From: Acholeplasma oculi
GTDB taxonomy: Bacteria > Bacillota_I > Bacilli_A > Acholeplasmatales > Acholeplasmataceae
Reading direction: 5' to 3'
DNA: 64,000 nucleotides
NCBI RefSeq assembly: GCF_900166985.1
Contig: NZ_FUZK01000001.1
Span: 541,288-605,287, forward strand
The notes below the pieces were generated by a model, which searched no databases, had not been told where the DNA came from, and saw only the letters and a list, made by a program, of their open reading frames with translations. Made by a program: the position numbers and the translations under genes. This document shows, one piece after another, positions 8,583 through 17,447 of the stretch (positions are counted from its first letter, which is position 1; each line of letters begins with the position of its first letter).

Positions 8583-9448
8583 GAGATATCATCACGGTGA
8601 AAACCGGCACCTAATACTTCTTTAGTAGAAATGATTAATGTAAATGCATTCGGATCAATTAATGTCACAAAATCTTTAGCATGATATAGTTCTTGTCTTG
8701 TAACTGTTGTAATAACTAATTCTTTTGGATTACCTGAATATCCACCGATGGCCTTTAAACGTGTTACACCACGGTCAATTTGTTCAAATATAGCTTTTTG
8801 AATTTCTTCATGTTTTTCTGTAATAATTAGTAATGCAAAAGAACTTCTACCAAATACAGCTGTTTTTTCAATCATATATGCGGTAAGTAACATCGACAAG
8901 ACAGCAAACAATCCATTTTGAAAACTTATAAACATACCAAATAAAATAATTAATCCATCTGTTACATATACTGCAACTGAAAATGGTACTTTTAAGTATT
9001 TATTAATCATTTTTTGATAAATATCCATGCCACCTGTGGTTGCATTATAACGTAAGACGATTCCTATACCAAGTCCAACCAATACACCACCTGCAATAGA
9101 TGCAACCAATAATTGGTAATTTGAATCTATTTTTGACATGAGTAATGTGTCATTGATATTTAATACCTCAAATAGTGTAACTAATAATGGTGCCAATATC
9201 GTTGCATAAATGGTTTTGAGGAAAAAATCCTTCCCAAAAAATACACCACCAATAATTAATGAAATAATATTAGCAATTAAATAAATTAACCCTAAGGATA
9301 AAGGAATATATGGTTCTATCAATAAACTTAACCCCATCATACCACCAATAATTAAACCCAGTGGTTGTAAGAAAAAGTAGAAACCTATATGTAGTACAAG
9401 TACGCCTATTGTAATAAATACATAAGAAATGATTTTATCTTTAATCAT
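8579..9448 (-). CDS. YitT-family membrane protein (DUF161/DUF2179)
   Basis: Integral membrane protein of 289 residues with about five to six hydrophobic helices in residues 8-200, followed by a cytoplasmic DUF2179 domain (about 205-285, RGVTRLKAIGGYSG and LIDPNAFTLII). This layout defines the YitT family, widespread in Firmicutes and Mollicutes with no established transport substrate. It overlaps prfB by 8 bases and recX by 4, so all three are translationally coupled. Confidence 0.9.
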   Translation of the reverse strand: MIKDKIISYVFITIGVLVLHIGFYFFLQPLGLIIGGMMGLSLLIEPYIPLSLGLIYLIANIISLIIGGVFFGKDFFLKTIYATILAPLLVTLFEVLNINDTLLMSKIDSNYQLLVASIAGGVLVGLGIGIVLRYNATTGGMDIYQKMINKYLKVPFSVAVYVTDGLIILFGMFISFQNGLFAVLSMLLTAYMIEKTAVFGRSSFALLIITEKHEEIQKAIFEQIDRGVTRLKAIGGYSGNPKELVITTVTRQELYHAKDFVTLIDPNAFTLIISTKEVLGAGFHRDDIS

Positions 9449-10538
9449 GCTTTTTACTCTTTAAATAAGCATTAATGAAACCATCTAAATCACCATCCAT
9501 GACCGATTGGATATTACCAACTTCATAGTTTGTACGGTGATCTTTTACCATTTGGTAAGGTTGAAACACATAAGATCGAATTTGACTTCCCCAACCAATG
9601 TCTGCTTTTTCACCTTTTAACTGAGCCATTTGAGCTTGTTTTTCTTCAAGTTCTCTTTGTATAAGTTTGGACTTAAGAATATTCATTGCAGCTTCTTTAT
9701 TTTTAATTTGACTACGTTCGTTTTGCATACTAATAACAATATTTGTAGGAATATGAGTAATTCTTACTGCACTATATGTGGTATTAACGGATTGACCACC
9801 CGCACCACTGGATTGAAACGTATCTAAACGGATATCTTCATCCTTAATCACTATATCAATATCATCAGAAAACTCTGGTGCTACATCACAACTTACAAAA
9901 GATGTATGTCTTCTCTTGTTAGAATCAAAAGGTGAGATACGAACTAAACGATGTACGCCACGCTCTGATTTTAAATAACCGTACGCATAGTCTCCACTAA
10001 TGCGCATGGTTACAGATTTAACACCTGCTTCTTCACCTGCTAAGTAGTTAAGTATTTCTACTTTAAACCCTCTTAATTGTGCAAACCTTTGATACATTCT
10101 CATTAATATGCCACACCAATCCATGGATTCAGTTCCACCTGCTCCTGGATGTAATTCCAAAATAACATTATGATGATCATATGGTTCATTAAGTAAGACT
10201 TCAATTTCGAATTCAGATATCTTTTTATCAAGATCTTTAATTTCTTCTTCTAAAATCTCCCAAGTATCCGTACCTTCTTTAGCATCTTCTAACCAAATAA
10301 GTGTGTCTTCATATTGACTTCTAATTTTTTCAATGGTATGCTTTTTTTCTCTTAATTGATTGGATTCTAAACTTAGTTTTTTAGCTTGATTTGTGTCATT
10401 CCAAAAATTTGGGTTTTCCATAATCTTTTCGATTTCTAAAAGACGTTTAGATAATTCCTCAATATTCAAGGCTTTTTCTAAATCTTGAATGGTAACTCCA
10501 AAACTTTCTAATGTTTTATTAACTTCATACTTTTCCAT
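9441..10538 (-). CDS. prfB: Peptide chain release factor 2, no programmed frameshift
   Basis: Releases finished proteins at UGA and UAA codons. It carries the tripeptide stop-recognition motif SPF (202-204) and the catalytic GGQ (247-249). The 365 residues are encoded in one uninterrupted frame, and the region around codons 20-30 has no in-frame UGA, so the autoregulatory +1 frameshift found in most bacterial prfB genes is absent. Its presence confirms that UGA is a stop codon in this organism. It starts 2 bases after the secA stop with an AGAAGG ribosome binding site. Confidence 0.97.
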   Translation of the reverse strand: MEKYEVNKTLESFGVTIQDLEKALNIEELSKRLLEIEKIMENPNFWNDTNQAKKLSLESNQLREKKHTIEKIRSQYEDTLIWLEDAKEGTDTWEILEEEIKDLDKKISEFEIEVLLNEPYDHHNVILELHPGAGGTESMDWCGILMRMYQRFAQLRGFKVEILNYLAGEEAGVKSVTMRISGDYAYGYLKSERGVHRLVRISPFDSNKRRHTSFVSCDVAPEFSDDIDIVIKDEDIRLDTFQSSGAGGQSVNTTYSAVRITHIPTNIVISMQNERSQIKNKEAAMNILKSKLIQRELEEKQAQMAQLKGEKADIGWGSQIRSYVFQPYQMVKDHRTNYEVGNIQSVMDGDLDGFINAYLKSKKHD

Positions 10539-10540
10539 AA

Positions 10541-13009
10541 TTACCTTCTATTCCACGGCAATTGGCTATGACGAACTTTTTGTTTTTTAGGTTTGTTATC
10601 TTTTTTAACTTCTGTTCCTTGATTGGTGTTTGTGTTTTTAACAACAGCTTCTCTAGAAACATTAAGTTGTATCTTACCAAGTGTAGCATATCTTGCTACA
10701 TCTTTTGAAATACTATAAGTCATTTCATCAAATAATCGTTTACCTTCTCTTTGGTAAGTGATTAATGGATTTTGTTGACCATAGGATTGCAATCTGACAC
10801 CTTGTCTTAATTCTTGCATGGTATCAATATGACGCATCCAATATGTATCAATAACTCTTAACATAATAACTTTTAAAAATTCATTATAAACTTCAATTGG
10901 TACTAATTCTTTCTTTTCTGTTAACAATTTAATCGCTAAATCTTTGTAGAATTTAACTATTTCAACTTCATCAAGTTGATTAATTTGTTCAATTTTTACT
11001 AAATCTCTTGGAATCATAAAACTTTCAAAGTGATGAATAATTGCCTCATCTTTAATATCAAATTTATTTCTTCCAACCGGAACAATAAATTCATCAATTT
11101 CAGCTTCGACCACATCTTCGATAAATCGAATGACTTGACTCTCAACAGATTGATTTGTTAGAACAGATGTTCTTTCAGCATAAATAATTTCTCTTTGCAG
11201 CCTTAAAACATCATCGTATTTTAATACATTCTTACGAATCTCTGAGTTTACACCTTCAGAACGTTTTTGAGCGCCTGTAATCAGGTTTGTAATCATTCTA
11301 GATGTAACAGGCGTGCCTGTTTCTTGTGCCCTTTGAAGTGTACCTATAATTGTCTTAAATCTATCTCCACCACGACGAACCATAAGTTCATCTTCAGCGG
11401 ATAAATAGAATCTTGAAAATCCTGGGTCACCTTGACGACCTGAACGACCTCTTAACTGATTATCGATACGTCTTGCATCATGTTTTTCAGAACCAATAAC
11501 AGCTAAACCACCTAATTCAACAACACCTTCACCTAATTTAATATCCGTACCACGACCTGCCATGTTGGTTGCAATTGTAACAGATCCTTTTAAACCTGCT
11601 TTTGCAATAATTTCAGCTTCACGTTCATGATTCTTCGCATTTAGTACTTCATGAGGAATTCTGTTTTTTCTTAACATTGTAGATAATAATTCGGATGTTT
11701 CAACTGCAATCGTACCAATTAAGATTGGCTGACCTTTTTCGTGACGAATCTTCACTTCTTCAATTAATGCATTATATTTTTCTTCTGCAGTTACAAAGAA
11801 GAAATCTTTTGCATCTTCTCTAATGACTGGTTTATTGGTTGGTATTTCAATAACATTCATGTTATAAATATCAACAAATTCTTCTTCTTCAGTTTTAGCA
11901 GTACCTGTCATACCAGATAGTTTTTTATACATTCTAAAGAAGTTTTGATATGTAATTGTTGCAACAGTAACTGTTTCTTTTTTAACTTCAACGCCTTCTT
12001 TAGCTTCAATTGCTTGATGGAGTCCTTCACTAAATTGACGACCCTTTAAAATACGACCTGTAAACTGGTCAATAATAAGTACTTCACCTTCAACAACCAT
12101 ATATTCTTTATCATTGGTCATTGTAAAATTTGCTTTAAGTGCATTATTAATGTGGTGTAATAAAGATACGTGTTTTAAATCATATAAATTATCAATTCCG
12201 AACATTTGTTCTGCTTTAGTAATACCAGATTCTGATAATTCAACAGTATTTGATTCTACATCGAGTTCATAATCTTCATCATTTAATGATTTTACAAATC
12301 TATCAGATTGCATATATAAATTTTGTGTATTTTTAGCAGGTCCAGAAATAATTAATGGTGTTCTAGCTTCATCAATTAAAATAGAGTCCACTTCATCGAT
12401 AATTGCATATGGATATCCTCTTTGAGCAACCATATCCTTATGATATAAAACCATGTGATCTCTTAAATAGTCAAATCCAAGTTCTGCGTTTGTGGAATAC
12501 ATAATATCACAAGCATAAGCAGCTTTCTTTTGTTCACGGTCATTATCTCTTAGATTGAGTCCAACTGTTAATCCTAAGAATTTAAAGAGCTCTCCAATTT
12601 CACCTTCTGCTTCACGTTTTGCAAGGTATTCATTGACTGTGACAATATGCACACCCTCACCTTGTAAAGCGTTTAAATACGCAGGTAAAACAGCGGTTAA
12701 AGTTTTACCTTCTCCCGTTCTCATTTCTGCAATATTACCTTCGTGTATTGCAATACCACCCATTAACTGTACAAAATACGGTGTAAGACCTGTGACTCGA
12801 GTTGATGCTTCTCTAACTAAAGCGAATGCTTCAACAAGTAAATCATCGAGTGTTTCACCATTTTTAATGCGTTCTTTATAACTTGCAGTTTTCAATTGTA
12901 TTTCTTCATTCGAAAGTTGTTTCATAGATTCTTTTAAAGCCTCTATTTGAAGTGCAATCTTTCGGTATCTTTTAAGTGCTTTTTTAGTTGAATCAAATAG
13001 TCCAAACAT
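10541..13009 (-). CDS. secA: Preprotein translocase ATPase SecA
   Basis: Motor that pushes proteins through SecYEG. It shows the Walker A RTGEGKT (97-103), Walker B around AIIDEVDSIL, the second nucleotide-binding fold with RGRSGRQGDPG, and the helical scaffold. At 822 residues it ends in a basic tail (KKQKVRHSQLPWNRR) and lacks the C-terminal CxCxSG zinc motif that binds SecB, as in other bacteria without SecB. The start has a GGGAG ribosome binding site. It lies between a Nudix gene and prfB in one operon. Confidence 0.98.
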   Translation of the reverse strand: MFGLFDSTKKALKRYRKIALQIEALKESMKQLSNEEIQLKTASYKERIKNGETLDDLLVEAFALVREASTRVTGLTPYFVQLMGGIAIHEGNIAEMRTGEGKTLTAVLPAYLNALQGEGVHIVTVNEYLAKREAEGEIGELFKFLGLTVGLNLRDNDREQKKAAYACDIMYSTNAELGFDYLRDHMVLYHKDMVAQRGYPYAIIDEVDSILIDEARTPLIISGPAKNTQNLYMQSDRFVKSLNDEDYELDVESNTVELSESGITKAEQMFGIDNLYDLKHVSLLHHINNALKANFTMTNDKEYMVVEGEVLIIDQFTGRILKGRQFSEGLHQAIEAKEGVEVKKETVTVATITYQNFFRMYKKLSGMTGTAKTEEEEFVDIYNMNVIEIPTNKPVIREDAKDFFFVTAEEKYNALIEEVKIRHEKGQPILIGTIAVETSELLSTMLRKNRIPHEVLNAKNHEREAEIIAKAGLKGSVTIATNMAGRGTDIKLGEGVVELGGLAVIGSEKHDARRIDNQLRGRSGRQGDPGFSRFYLSAEDELMVRRGGDRFKTIIGTLQRAQETGTPVTSRMITNLITGAQKRSEGVNSEIRKNVLKYDDVLRLQREIIYAERTSVLTNQSVESQVIRFIEDVVEAEIDEFIVPVGRNKFDIKDEAIIHHFESFMIPRDLVKIEQINQLDEVEIVKFYKDLAIKLLTEKKELVPIEVYNEFLKVIMLRVIDTYWMRHIDTMQELRQGVRLQSYGQQNPLITYQREGKRLFDEMTYSISKDVARYATLGKIQLNVSREAVVKNTNTNQGTEVKKDNKPKKQKVRHSQLPWNRR

Positions 13010-13012
13010 ACG

Positions 13013-13480
13013 TTATTCTCCCTTTGATGTATTTATATTTTTAAAAAATTCTTTTAAAATGATTTGGTTATGAGGTAGCATGTGTTCATAAGGTATCTCA
13101 TGGATGTTAAACCATTTTAAATTTAAGACTTCATCATTTTCTTCATCTATTTTACCAGTAAATGCATTAATTTTGAAGATATGATCGACTAAATAGACTT
13201 GATCTTGATTTGGATATGTTAAATGAAATTCTTTACCAGTAAATACTTTATAATACGTATAATCCGTAATTTTAAGACCGGTTTCCTCAAAAACTTCTCT
13301 TATAAGTGTTTCTTCTAAGGTTTCACCAATTTCAAGTGCTCCACCATGGATAGCCCATAGTTTAAAGTCTCTCCTATATTGTAACAAAATAGAATCATCT
13401 TTTAAGATGATTGCACCACATGATACCATAATTATCGGATCATGACCAACCTTTTCTCTTAAATTCATGATATATCCCAT
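13013..13480 (-). CDS. Nudix hydrolase
   Basis: Hydrolase of a nucleoside diphosphate linked to another moiety. The full Nudix box is present near residues 47-69 (GALEIGETLEETL then REVFEETGL). At 155 residues it is a single-domain enzyme. The upstream ATG is kept because MGYIMNLREKVGHDP matches the usual N-terminal pattern of this Firmicute subfamily, though the ribosome binding site is weak. It is the first gene of the secA operon, 3 bases before secA. The substrate is unknown. Confidence 0.9.
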   Translation of the reverse strand: MGYIMNLREKVGHDPIIMVSCGAIILKDDSILLQYRRDFKLWAIHGGALEIGETLEETLIREVFEETGLKITDYTYYKVFTGKEFHLTYPNQDQVYLVDHIFKINAFTGKIDEENDEVLNLKWFNIHEIPYEHMLPHNQIILKEFFKNINTSKGE

Positions 13481-13513
13481 GATTTTTACCTACATTTCTA
13501 TAAAATATTTATG

Positions 13514-13547
13514 AAAAAAACAGAACCCCAAAAAGGTTACTGTTTTT
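13514..13547 (-). terminator. Terminator downstream of the lemA-like gene
   Basis: On the minus strand a stem AAAACAG-AACC/GGTT-CTGTTTT with one bulge is followed by a T-run. It ends the metK-lemA transcript 20 bases past the stop. Confidence 0.7.
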
Positions 13548-13566
13548 ATATAGCTTAATAAGAAAT

Positions 13567-14130
13567 TCAATTATCGGTATGATCAAACTTATAAATATCA
13601 ATTTCAAAGAATTGTTCTTTAGAAAGTTTCAAAAAACTATTTGCTATATTCAATGGGAATGAAATTAAATTTTTATTGAATATAGAAACCATTGAATTAT
13701 AAACTCTACGTGCTGAAAGAAGGTTTTCATAAATTTCTTTTGCTTGATTTTCCAACTGAGTTAATTCTACTTTTTTATCGATAGTAGTACTTAATTTTAA
13801 TAAGAGAACTAAACGATCATGTAAGTCATAAGAAAACTGCTGTTTATAAGACATAGGGTCTTCTTTTTTAGGTAGTAAGTCATTAACTAAGAATGGTTCT
13901 AAATCCATCGGATTTAATTTAGCTTTTTTAAGATGATCTAAAATTTTTGAATAGTTATCAAATTGTCTAGCTAATATGACATCAATTTTGTCATTAGATT
14001 CTTTGATTTGAGTTAAATTTTTCTTTAATATATGTGAAGATATCACCATACTAATTATGGCTATCAATATGAAAAGTAATAAAATTGCAATGGTAATCCA
14101 TAACCATAAATATTCAAGCATTAGATTCAC
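13567..14130 (-). CDS. LemA-family membrane-anchored protein
   Basis: The 187-residue protein has one N-terminal transmembrane helix (about 8-32) followed by a long helical cytoplasmic or extracytoplasmic part. The C-terminal block LLSARRVYNSMVSIFN ... FPLNIANSF ... EQFFEID matches the LemA signature (xARRxYN, xFPxN). LemA proteins are common in Firmicutes; their function is not settled. It begins 30 bases after metK and shares its riboswitch-controlled transcript. Confidence 0.8.
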   Translation of the reverse strand: MNLMLEYLWLWITIAILLLFILIAIISMVISSHILKKNLTQIKESNDKIDVILARQFDNYSKILDHLKKAKLNPMDLEPFLVNDLLPKKEDPMSYKQQFSYDLHDRLVLLLKLSTTIDKKVELTQLENQAKEIYENLLSARRVYNSMVSIFNKNLISFPLNIANSFLKLSKEQFFEIDIYKFDHTDN

Positions 14131-14160
14131 TCCCTAAACGTAATTACTTCCTCAATTATT

Positions 14161-15321
14161 TTATAACAATTGCTTAAAAATATCAATTGAATCCAGCATT
14201 TCCCACTTAAAACCTTGGTTTTCTTTACCTAAATGTCCATGATGAACGGTTTCTTTATAAATAGGATTTTTTAAGCCTAGTTTTTCAATAATTGCTTTTG
14301 GAGTAAGTTTGAAATATTTTAAGATTTGATTTCTAATAACATCATCACTCACTTTACCTGTATTAAATGTATTGACATATAATGATACAGGTTCTGCAAC
14401 ACCAATTGCATAAGCAAGTTGAATTTCACAAGTTTCTGCAATACCACTTCCAACAACTTGTTTTGCTAAGTAACGTGCCATATAAGATGCTGAGCGGTCT
14501 ACCTTCGATGGGTCTTTACCACTAAATGCACCACCGCCATGTCTGGAATATCCACCATATGTATCTACAATAATTTTTCTACCAGTTAATCCACTATCAC
14601 CAACTGGTCCACCAATCACAAATCGACCTGTAGGGTTAATAAAATATTTAGTATCATTTTTTAATAGATGAGATGGAATGACAGGTTTAATAACATGTTC
14701 TAATACATCTTTTTTAACTTCTTCTAATGTTTTTTCTTCAAAATGTTGAGTTGAAAGAACGATTGCTTCAACAGATACTGGATGGTTGAATTCATCATAT
14801 AAAACAGTAACTTGACTCTTTCCATCAGGTCCTAAGCCTTGAACTAAACCAGTTTCTCTTACAAATGCTAAACGTTTAGTTAGTTCATGTGCTAAATGTA
14901 TCGGTAATGGCATTAAATTAGGTGTATCATTTTTAGCATATCCAAACATAATACCTTGGTCACCAGCACCTTGTTCTTTACCATTAACCTCATCAACACC
15001 TAATGCAATATCATGACTTTGACGATTTAAGTTTACATGATAAATTGCAGTGTTTGCATCAAAAATAAATCTTGGATTATTATAACCACAATAATCAATA
15101 GCTTTCCTAGCAGTCTCTATGACAAGTTCTTTTGTAAGTTCAAAATTTGTTGTGACTTCACCGAATATATAAACTGATGTATGTGCAAGTGCAACTTCAA
15201 TTGCACATCTTGCATTCGGGTCTTTAGATAAACATAAATCTAAAAGACTATCGGATATAAAATCAGATACCTTATCTGGATGTCCTTTAGATACACTTTC
15301 ACTTGAAAATAAATAACTCAT
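14161..15321 (-). CDS. metK: S-adenosylmethionine synthetase
   Basis: Makes S-adenosylmethionine from methionine and ATP. Family signatures GAGDQGIMFGYA and GGGAFSGKDPSKVDRS are present. The real start is the ATG at 15321 (MSYLFSSESVSKGHPDK, 386 residues), with AGAAGG eight bases upstream; a longer reading frame runs back into the leader and overlaps the riboswitch terminator. Expression is very probably shut off by its own product through the SAM-I riboswitch at 15343-15474. Confidence 0.98.
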   Translation of the reverse strand: MSYLFSSESVSKGHPDKVSDFISDSLLDLCLSKDPNARCAIEVALAHTSVYIFGEVTTNFELTKELVIETARKAIDYCGYNNPRFIFDANTAIYHVNLNRQSHDIALGVDEVNGKEQGAGDQGIMFGYAKNDTPNLMPLPIHLAHELTKRLAFVRETGLVQGLGPDGKSQVTVLYDEFNHPVSVEAIVLSTQHFEEKTLEEVKKDVLEHVIKPVIPSHLLKNDTKYFINPTGRFVIGGPVGDSGLTGRKIIVDTYGGYSRHGGGAFSGKDPSKVDRSASYMARYLAKQVVGSGIAETCEIQLAYAIGVAEPVSLYVNTFNTGKVSDDVIRNQILKYFKLTPKAIIEKLGLKNPIYKETVHHGHLGKENQGFKWEMLDSIDIFKQLL

Positions 15322-15342
15322 ATTGTTTGCCTTCTTTCTCAT

Positions 15343-15474
15343 AAAAAACACTTCCCATAAGGAAGTGTATTTGAAATTTTCCTTATTGGTGGGTCTCCCC
15401 CTGTCAGTAAGCACCTAAATCAAATAGGTTGCTGCAGGGTCATAAGACTGATCACTTCGCCTGCTCTGAATAAG
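15343..15474 (-). promoter_or_regulatory. SAM-I (S-box) riboswitch with terminator/antiterminator
   Basis: Minus-strand aptamer with P1 CUUAUU (15469-15474) pairing AAUAAG (15382-15387). It then shows the S-box order: AGAG joint, GCAGG/CCUGC P2 with GA/AUGA kink-turn bases, GCAACC, P3 ACCUA/UAGGU, GUGCU, and a P2-loop pseudoknot UCAGU/ACUGA. Downstream is a terminator ACACTTCC/GGAAGTGT plus T-run (15343-15368). The 3' strand of P1 (AUAAGGAA) can instead pair UUCCUUAU of the terminator, giving the antiterminator. SAM binding should stop transcription of metK. Confidence 0.92.
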
Positions 15475-15494
15475 TATGATTTAATTATCAATTT

Positions 15495-15523
15495 ATCATA
15501 TACTATTTTTTATGAATTGTAAA
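15495..15523 (-). promoter_or_regulatory. metK promoter
   Basis: TTTACA (15518-15523), 17-base spacer, TATGAT (15495-15500), about 20 bases before the riboswitch P1 stem. Confidence 0.75.
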
Positions 15524-15541
15524 CTTATACGCTAGATTATG

Positions 15542-16861
15542 TTATAAATCGTGATAAATAACATCAATTTCTTTTTGATATTTTAAGAAAGTCTCTTTTA
15601 AATTATAGTCAAAGTATGGTGTTAATTCTTGTTTAAATATATTAACTGTTTGTAGATGATTATTCGGGTGATGGTATGTTGATAAACTTCTTAAGGATAC
15701 ATAACAATCCGCAAGTAATATAATTTGATTTGTAATTTCATGTTGTATTAACTTCATTTGTTCTATAAATACTTCATCTGCATTACCTTCATAATGCGCT
15801 CTAATGATGTCATTACTCTTTTGTGCTAACTGGATTCTTTTACCAATTCTAGAACCTAACTCTGTTTTCTCTTTAATAATTTCATATGTATGCTCATCAT
15901 ATACATCGGTATTCATCATAAGATCTTTGATTTCATCAAATCTAAGATGAATCAGTGCATACTTTTCCATTTCCATTTTAAGATCTTCATCTAGATTATA
16001 AAATGTTGCAATCTTAGATGCAAGCGTTGCTACACGATGTGCATGGTTCTTTTCTAATAATCCACTTGCTGATTGAAAAACGACATTAAATAAACTTCTG
16101 ACGATATGTGTAAAATCCGCTTGAACTTCTCGTCTTTTAGAAAGTTCTTTTTTACGTTCTTCTTGAATCGATTGTCCAATGGATACAATAATAAAATTAA
16201 TTAAATAAAAGAGTATAAAAATGATTGTTCTTAAGGCTAAATCAGCCATTTGTCTTGCTAATGAAGGGTCTATAAAAAGATTTGATAAAAATTCTTGCCA
16301 TGTCAATCCTAGATTGAAAAAGTTATATGTAACACCAATATGAATGAGTGATACAAATCCAATTAAGGATGCGAAAGAATTTGATAATAATCTCTTATCT
16401 TGATATAGAGAAATTTGAACGAGTGCATAATAAATTAATACATAACTTGCTGTTTCAAATGGTGAATTTTGTCCAATGGCATAAATACGGATATATACTA
16501 ATATAGCCGATATAAAGATCCAAAAACTGGATATATACATTGCTATTTGCTGTTTGGTTAAATCATGATGATCTAAATCAATAAGTTTTGTTTGAAGTCT
16601 ACCAACAGCATATGTAATAGGTAGTGCTGCAATTGCAAATAACCAGTCAGTTGTTGGGTTAGACACACTAAAACCTAGTACAAAAAATACTAGTGAATAT
16701 AGTAAGTTTGAAACGAAAACGATATTTTTAATAACGACGTTTCTTCTATAAAGTACCGCAACATCATTGGCAATATCTATACCAGTTTCAAAACCAAAAT
16801 ATTTCGAAAAAAGTCTTTTACCAAGGCCTTTTAACTTCTTTTTTTGGTTATTAAAATTCAT
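15542..16861 (-). CDS. Multi-span membrane protein with degenerate HD-GYP-like domain
   Basis: 439 residues. Residues about 45-230 hold six or so hydrophobic helices; residues 240-439 form a helical cytoplasmic domain that follows the HD-GYP order: HAHRVATLASKIA (273), ALIHLRFD (302-309), IIRAHYEGN (351-360), ILLADCYVSL (381-390). The HD dyad reads H305-L306 and the GYP motif is gone, so cyclic-di-GMP hydrolysis is unlikely. It could be a sensor or scaffold; that is inference. It is the last gene of the priA-fmt-pgpA operon, one base after pgpA. Confidence 0.7.
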   Translation of the reverse strand: MNFNNQKKKLKGLGKRLFSKYFGFETGIDIANDVAVLYRRNVVIKNIVFVSNLLYSLVFFVLGFSVSNPTTDWLFAIAALPITYAVGRLQTKLIDLDHHDLTKQQIAMYISSFWIFISAILVYIRIYAIGQNSPFETASYVLIYYALVQISLYQDKRLLSNSFASLIGFVSLIHIGVTYNFFNLGLTWQEFLSNLFIDPSLARQMADLALRTIIFILFYLINFIIVSIGQSIQEERKKELSKRREVQADFTHIVRSLFNVVFQSASGLLEKNHAHRVATLASKIATFYNLDEDLKMEMEKYALIHLRFDEIKDLMMNTDVYDEHTYEIIKEKTELGSRIGKRIQLAQKSNDIIRAHYEGNADEVFIEQMKLIQHEITNQIILLADCYVSLRSLSTYHHPNNHLQTVNIFKQELTPYFDYNLKETFLKYQKEIDVIYHDL

Positions 16862-16862
16862 T

Positions 16863-17447
16863 TTATTTACCCTTTTTACTGTTCTTTAAATCAAATAAAC
16901 TAATCTTTTGGTAACTTGGATTTTCTAGTGCTAAATCTTCATTCATTACTTGTGCAACACGAGTAGATGCTGCAGCTGCAATTGCACCTACAATATCATC
17001 CATGAGTGTATGAACGACACCATCTTTTTTACCGTCTTCATTCAGTCTTGCAACTACACCACGTTTATTCACATCGATGTCACCGAAGTTTGTTTGACCA
17101 ATAGCACCATAATTTCTTGCAACATCAAGTCCAAGTGTTTCATCCAGTCCGAAAAGTCCAAGATCATAATATAAAATATCTTGAATAGGTCCTTTAAACA
17201 TTTTTTCTTCTGCTAAACGGTCAACTTCAGCTGCAAATTGGATGTGGTGAAACACATCTCTAAATGTAAGAATTTTTTCAACGGATTCGATACAAAGCTT
17301 AATATCAACACCTTTATAGTATTTACTTTGTTGTTGATGTGCAATCGTTGCAATATCCATGACTGTTACATTACAACGGTTTTGTAAAACTTCGATATTC
17401 AGTTTTAGCATCTCTTCTCGATTGTAAAGCAGTTTAGGTTTACTCAT
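16863..17447 (-). CDS. Phosphatidylglycerophosphatase A-family protein (paralogue 1)
   Basis: 194 residues of the PgpA/YutG family, expected to dephosphorylate phosphatidylglycerophosphate in phospholipid synthesis, or a related lipid phosphate. Signature blocks are YDLGLFGLDE, YGAIGQTNFG and the acidic MDDIVGAIAAA near the C-terminus. The ATG at 17447 has a GGGGAG ribosome binding site; a longer frame extends into fmt but lacks one. It overlaps the end of fmt by 8 bases. A second, closer match to YutG lies at 50143-50673. Confidence 0.8.
   Translation of the reverse strand: MSKPKLLYNREEMLKLNIEVLQNRCNVTVMDIATIAHQQQSKYYKGVDIKLCIESVEKILTFRDVFHHIQFAAEVDRLAEEKMFKGPIQDILYYDLGLFGLDETLGLDVARNYGAIGQTNFGDIDVNKRGVVARLNEDGKKDGVVHTLMDDIVGAIAAAASTRVAQVMNEDLALENPSYQKISLFDLKNSKKGK

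Noticed and set aside
15322-15414. N-terminal extension of metK
   Set aside because: It would translate the riboswitch terminator and the 3' part of the aptamer; the ATG at 15321 has the ribosome binding site and the conserved N-terminus.
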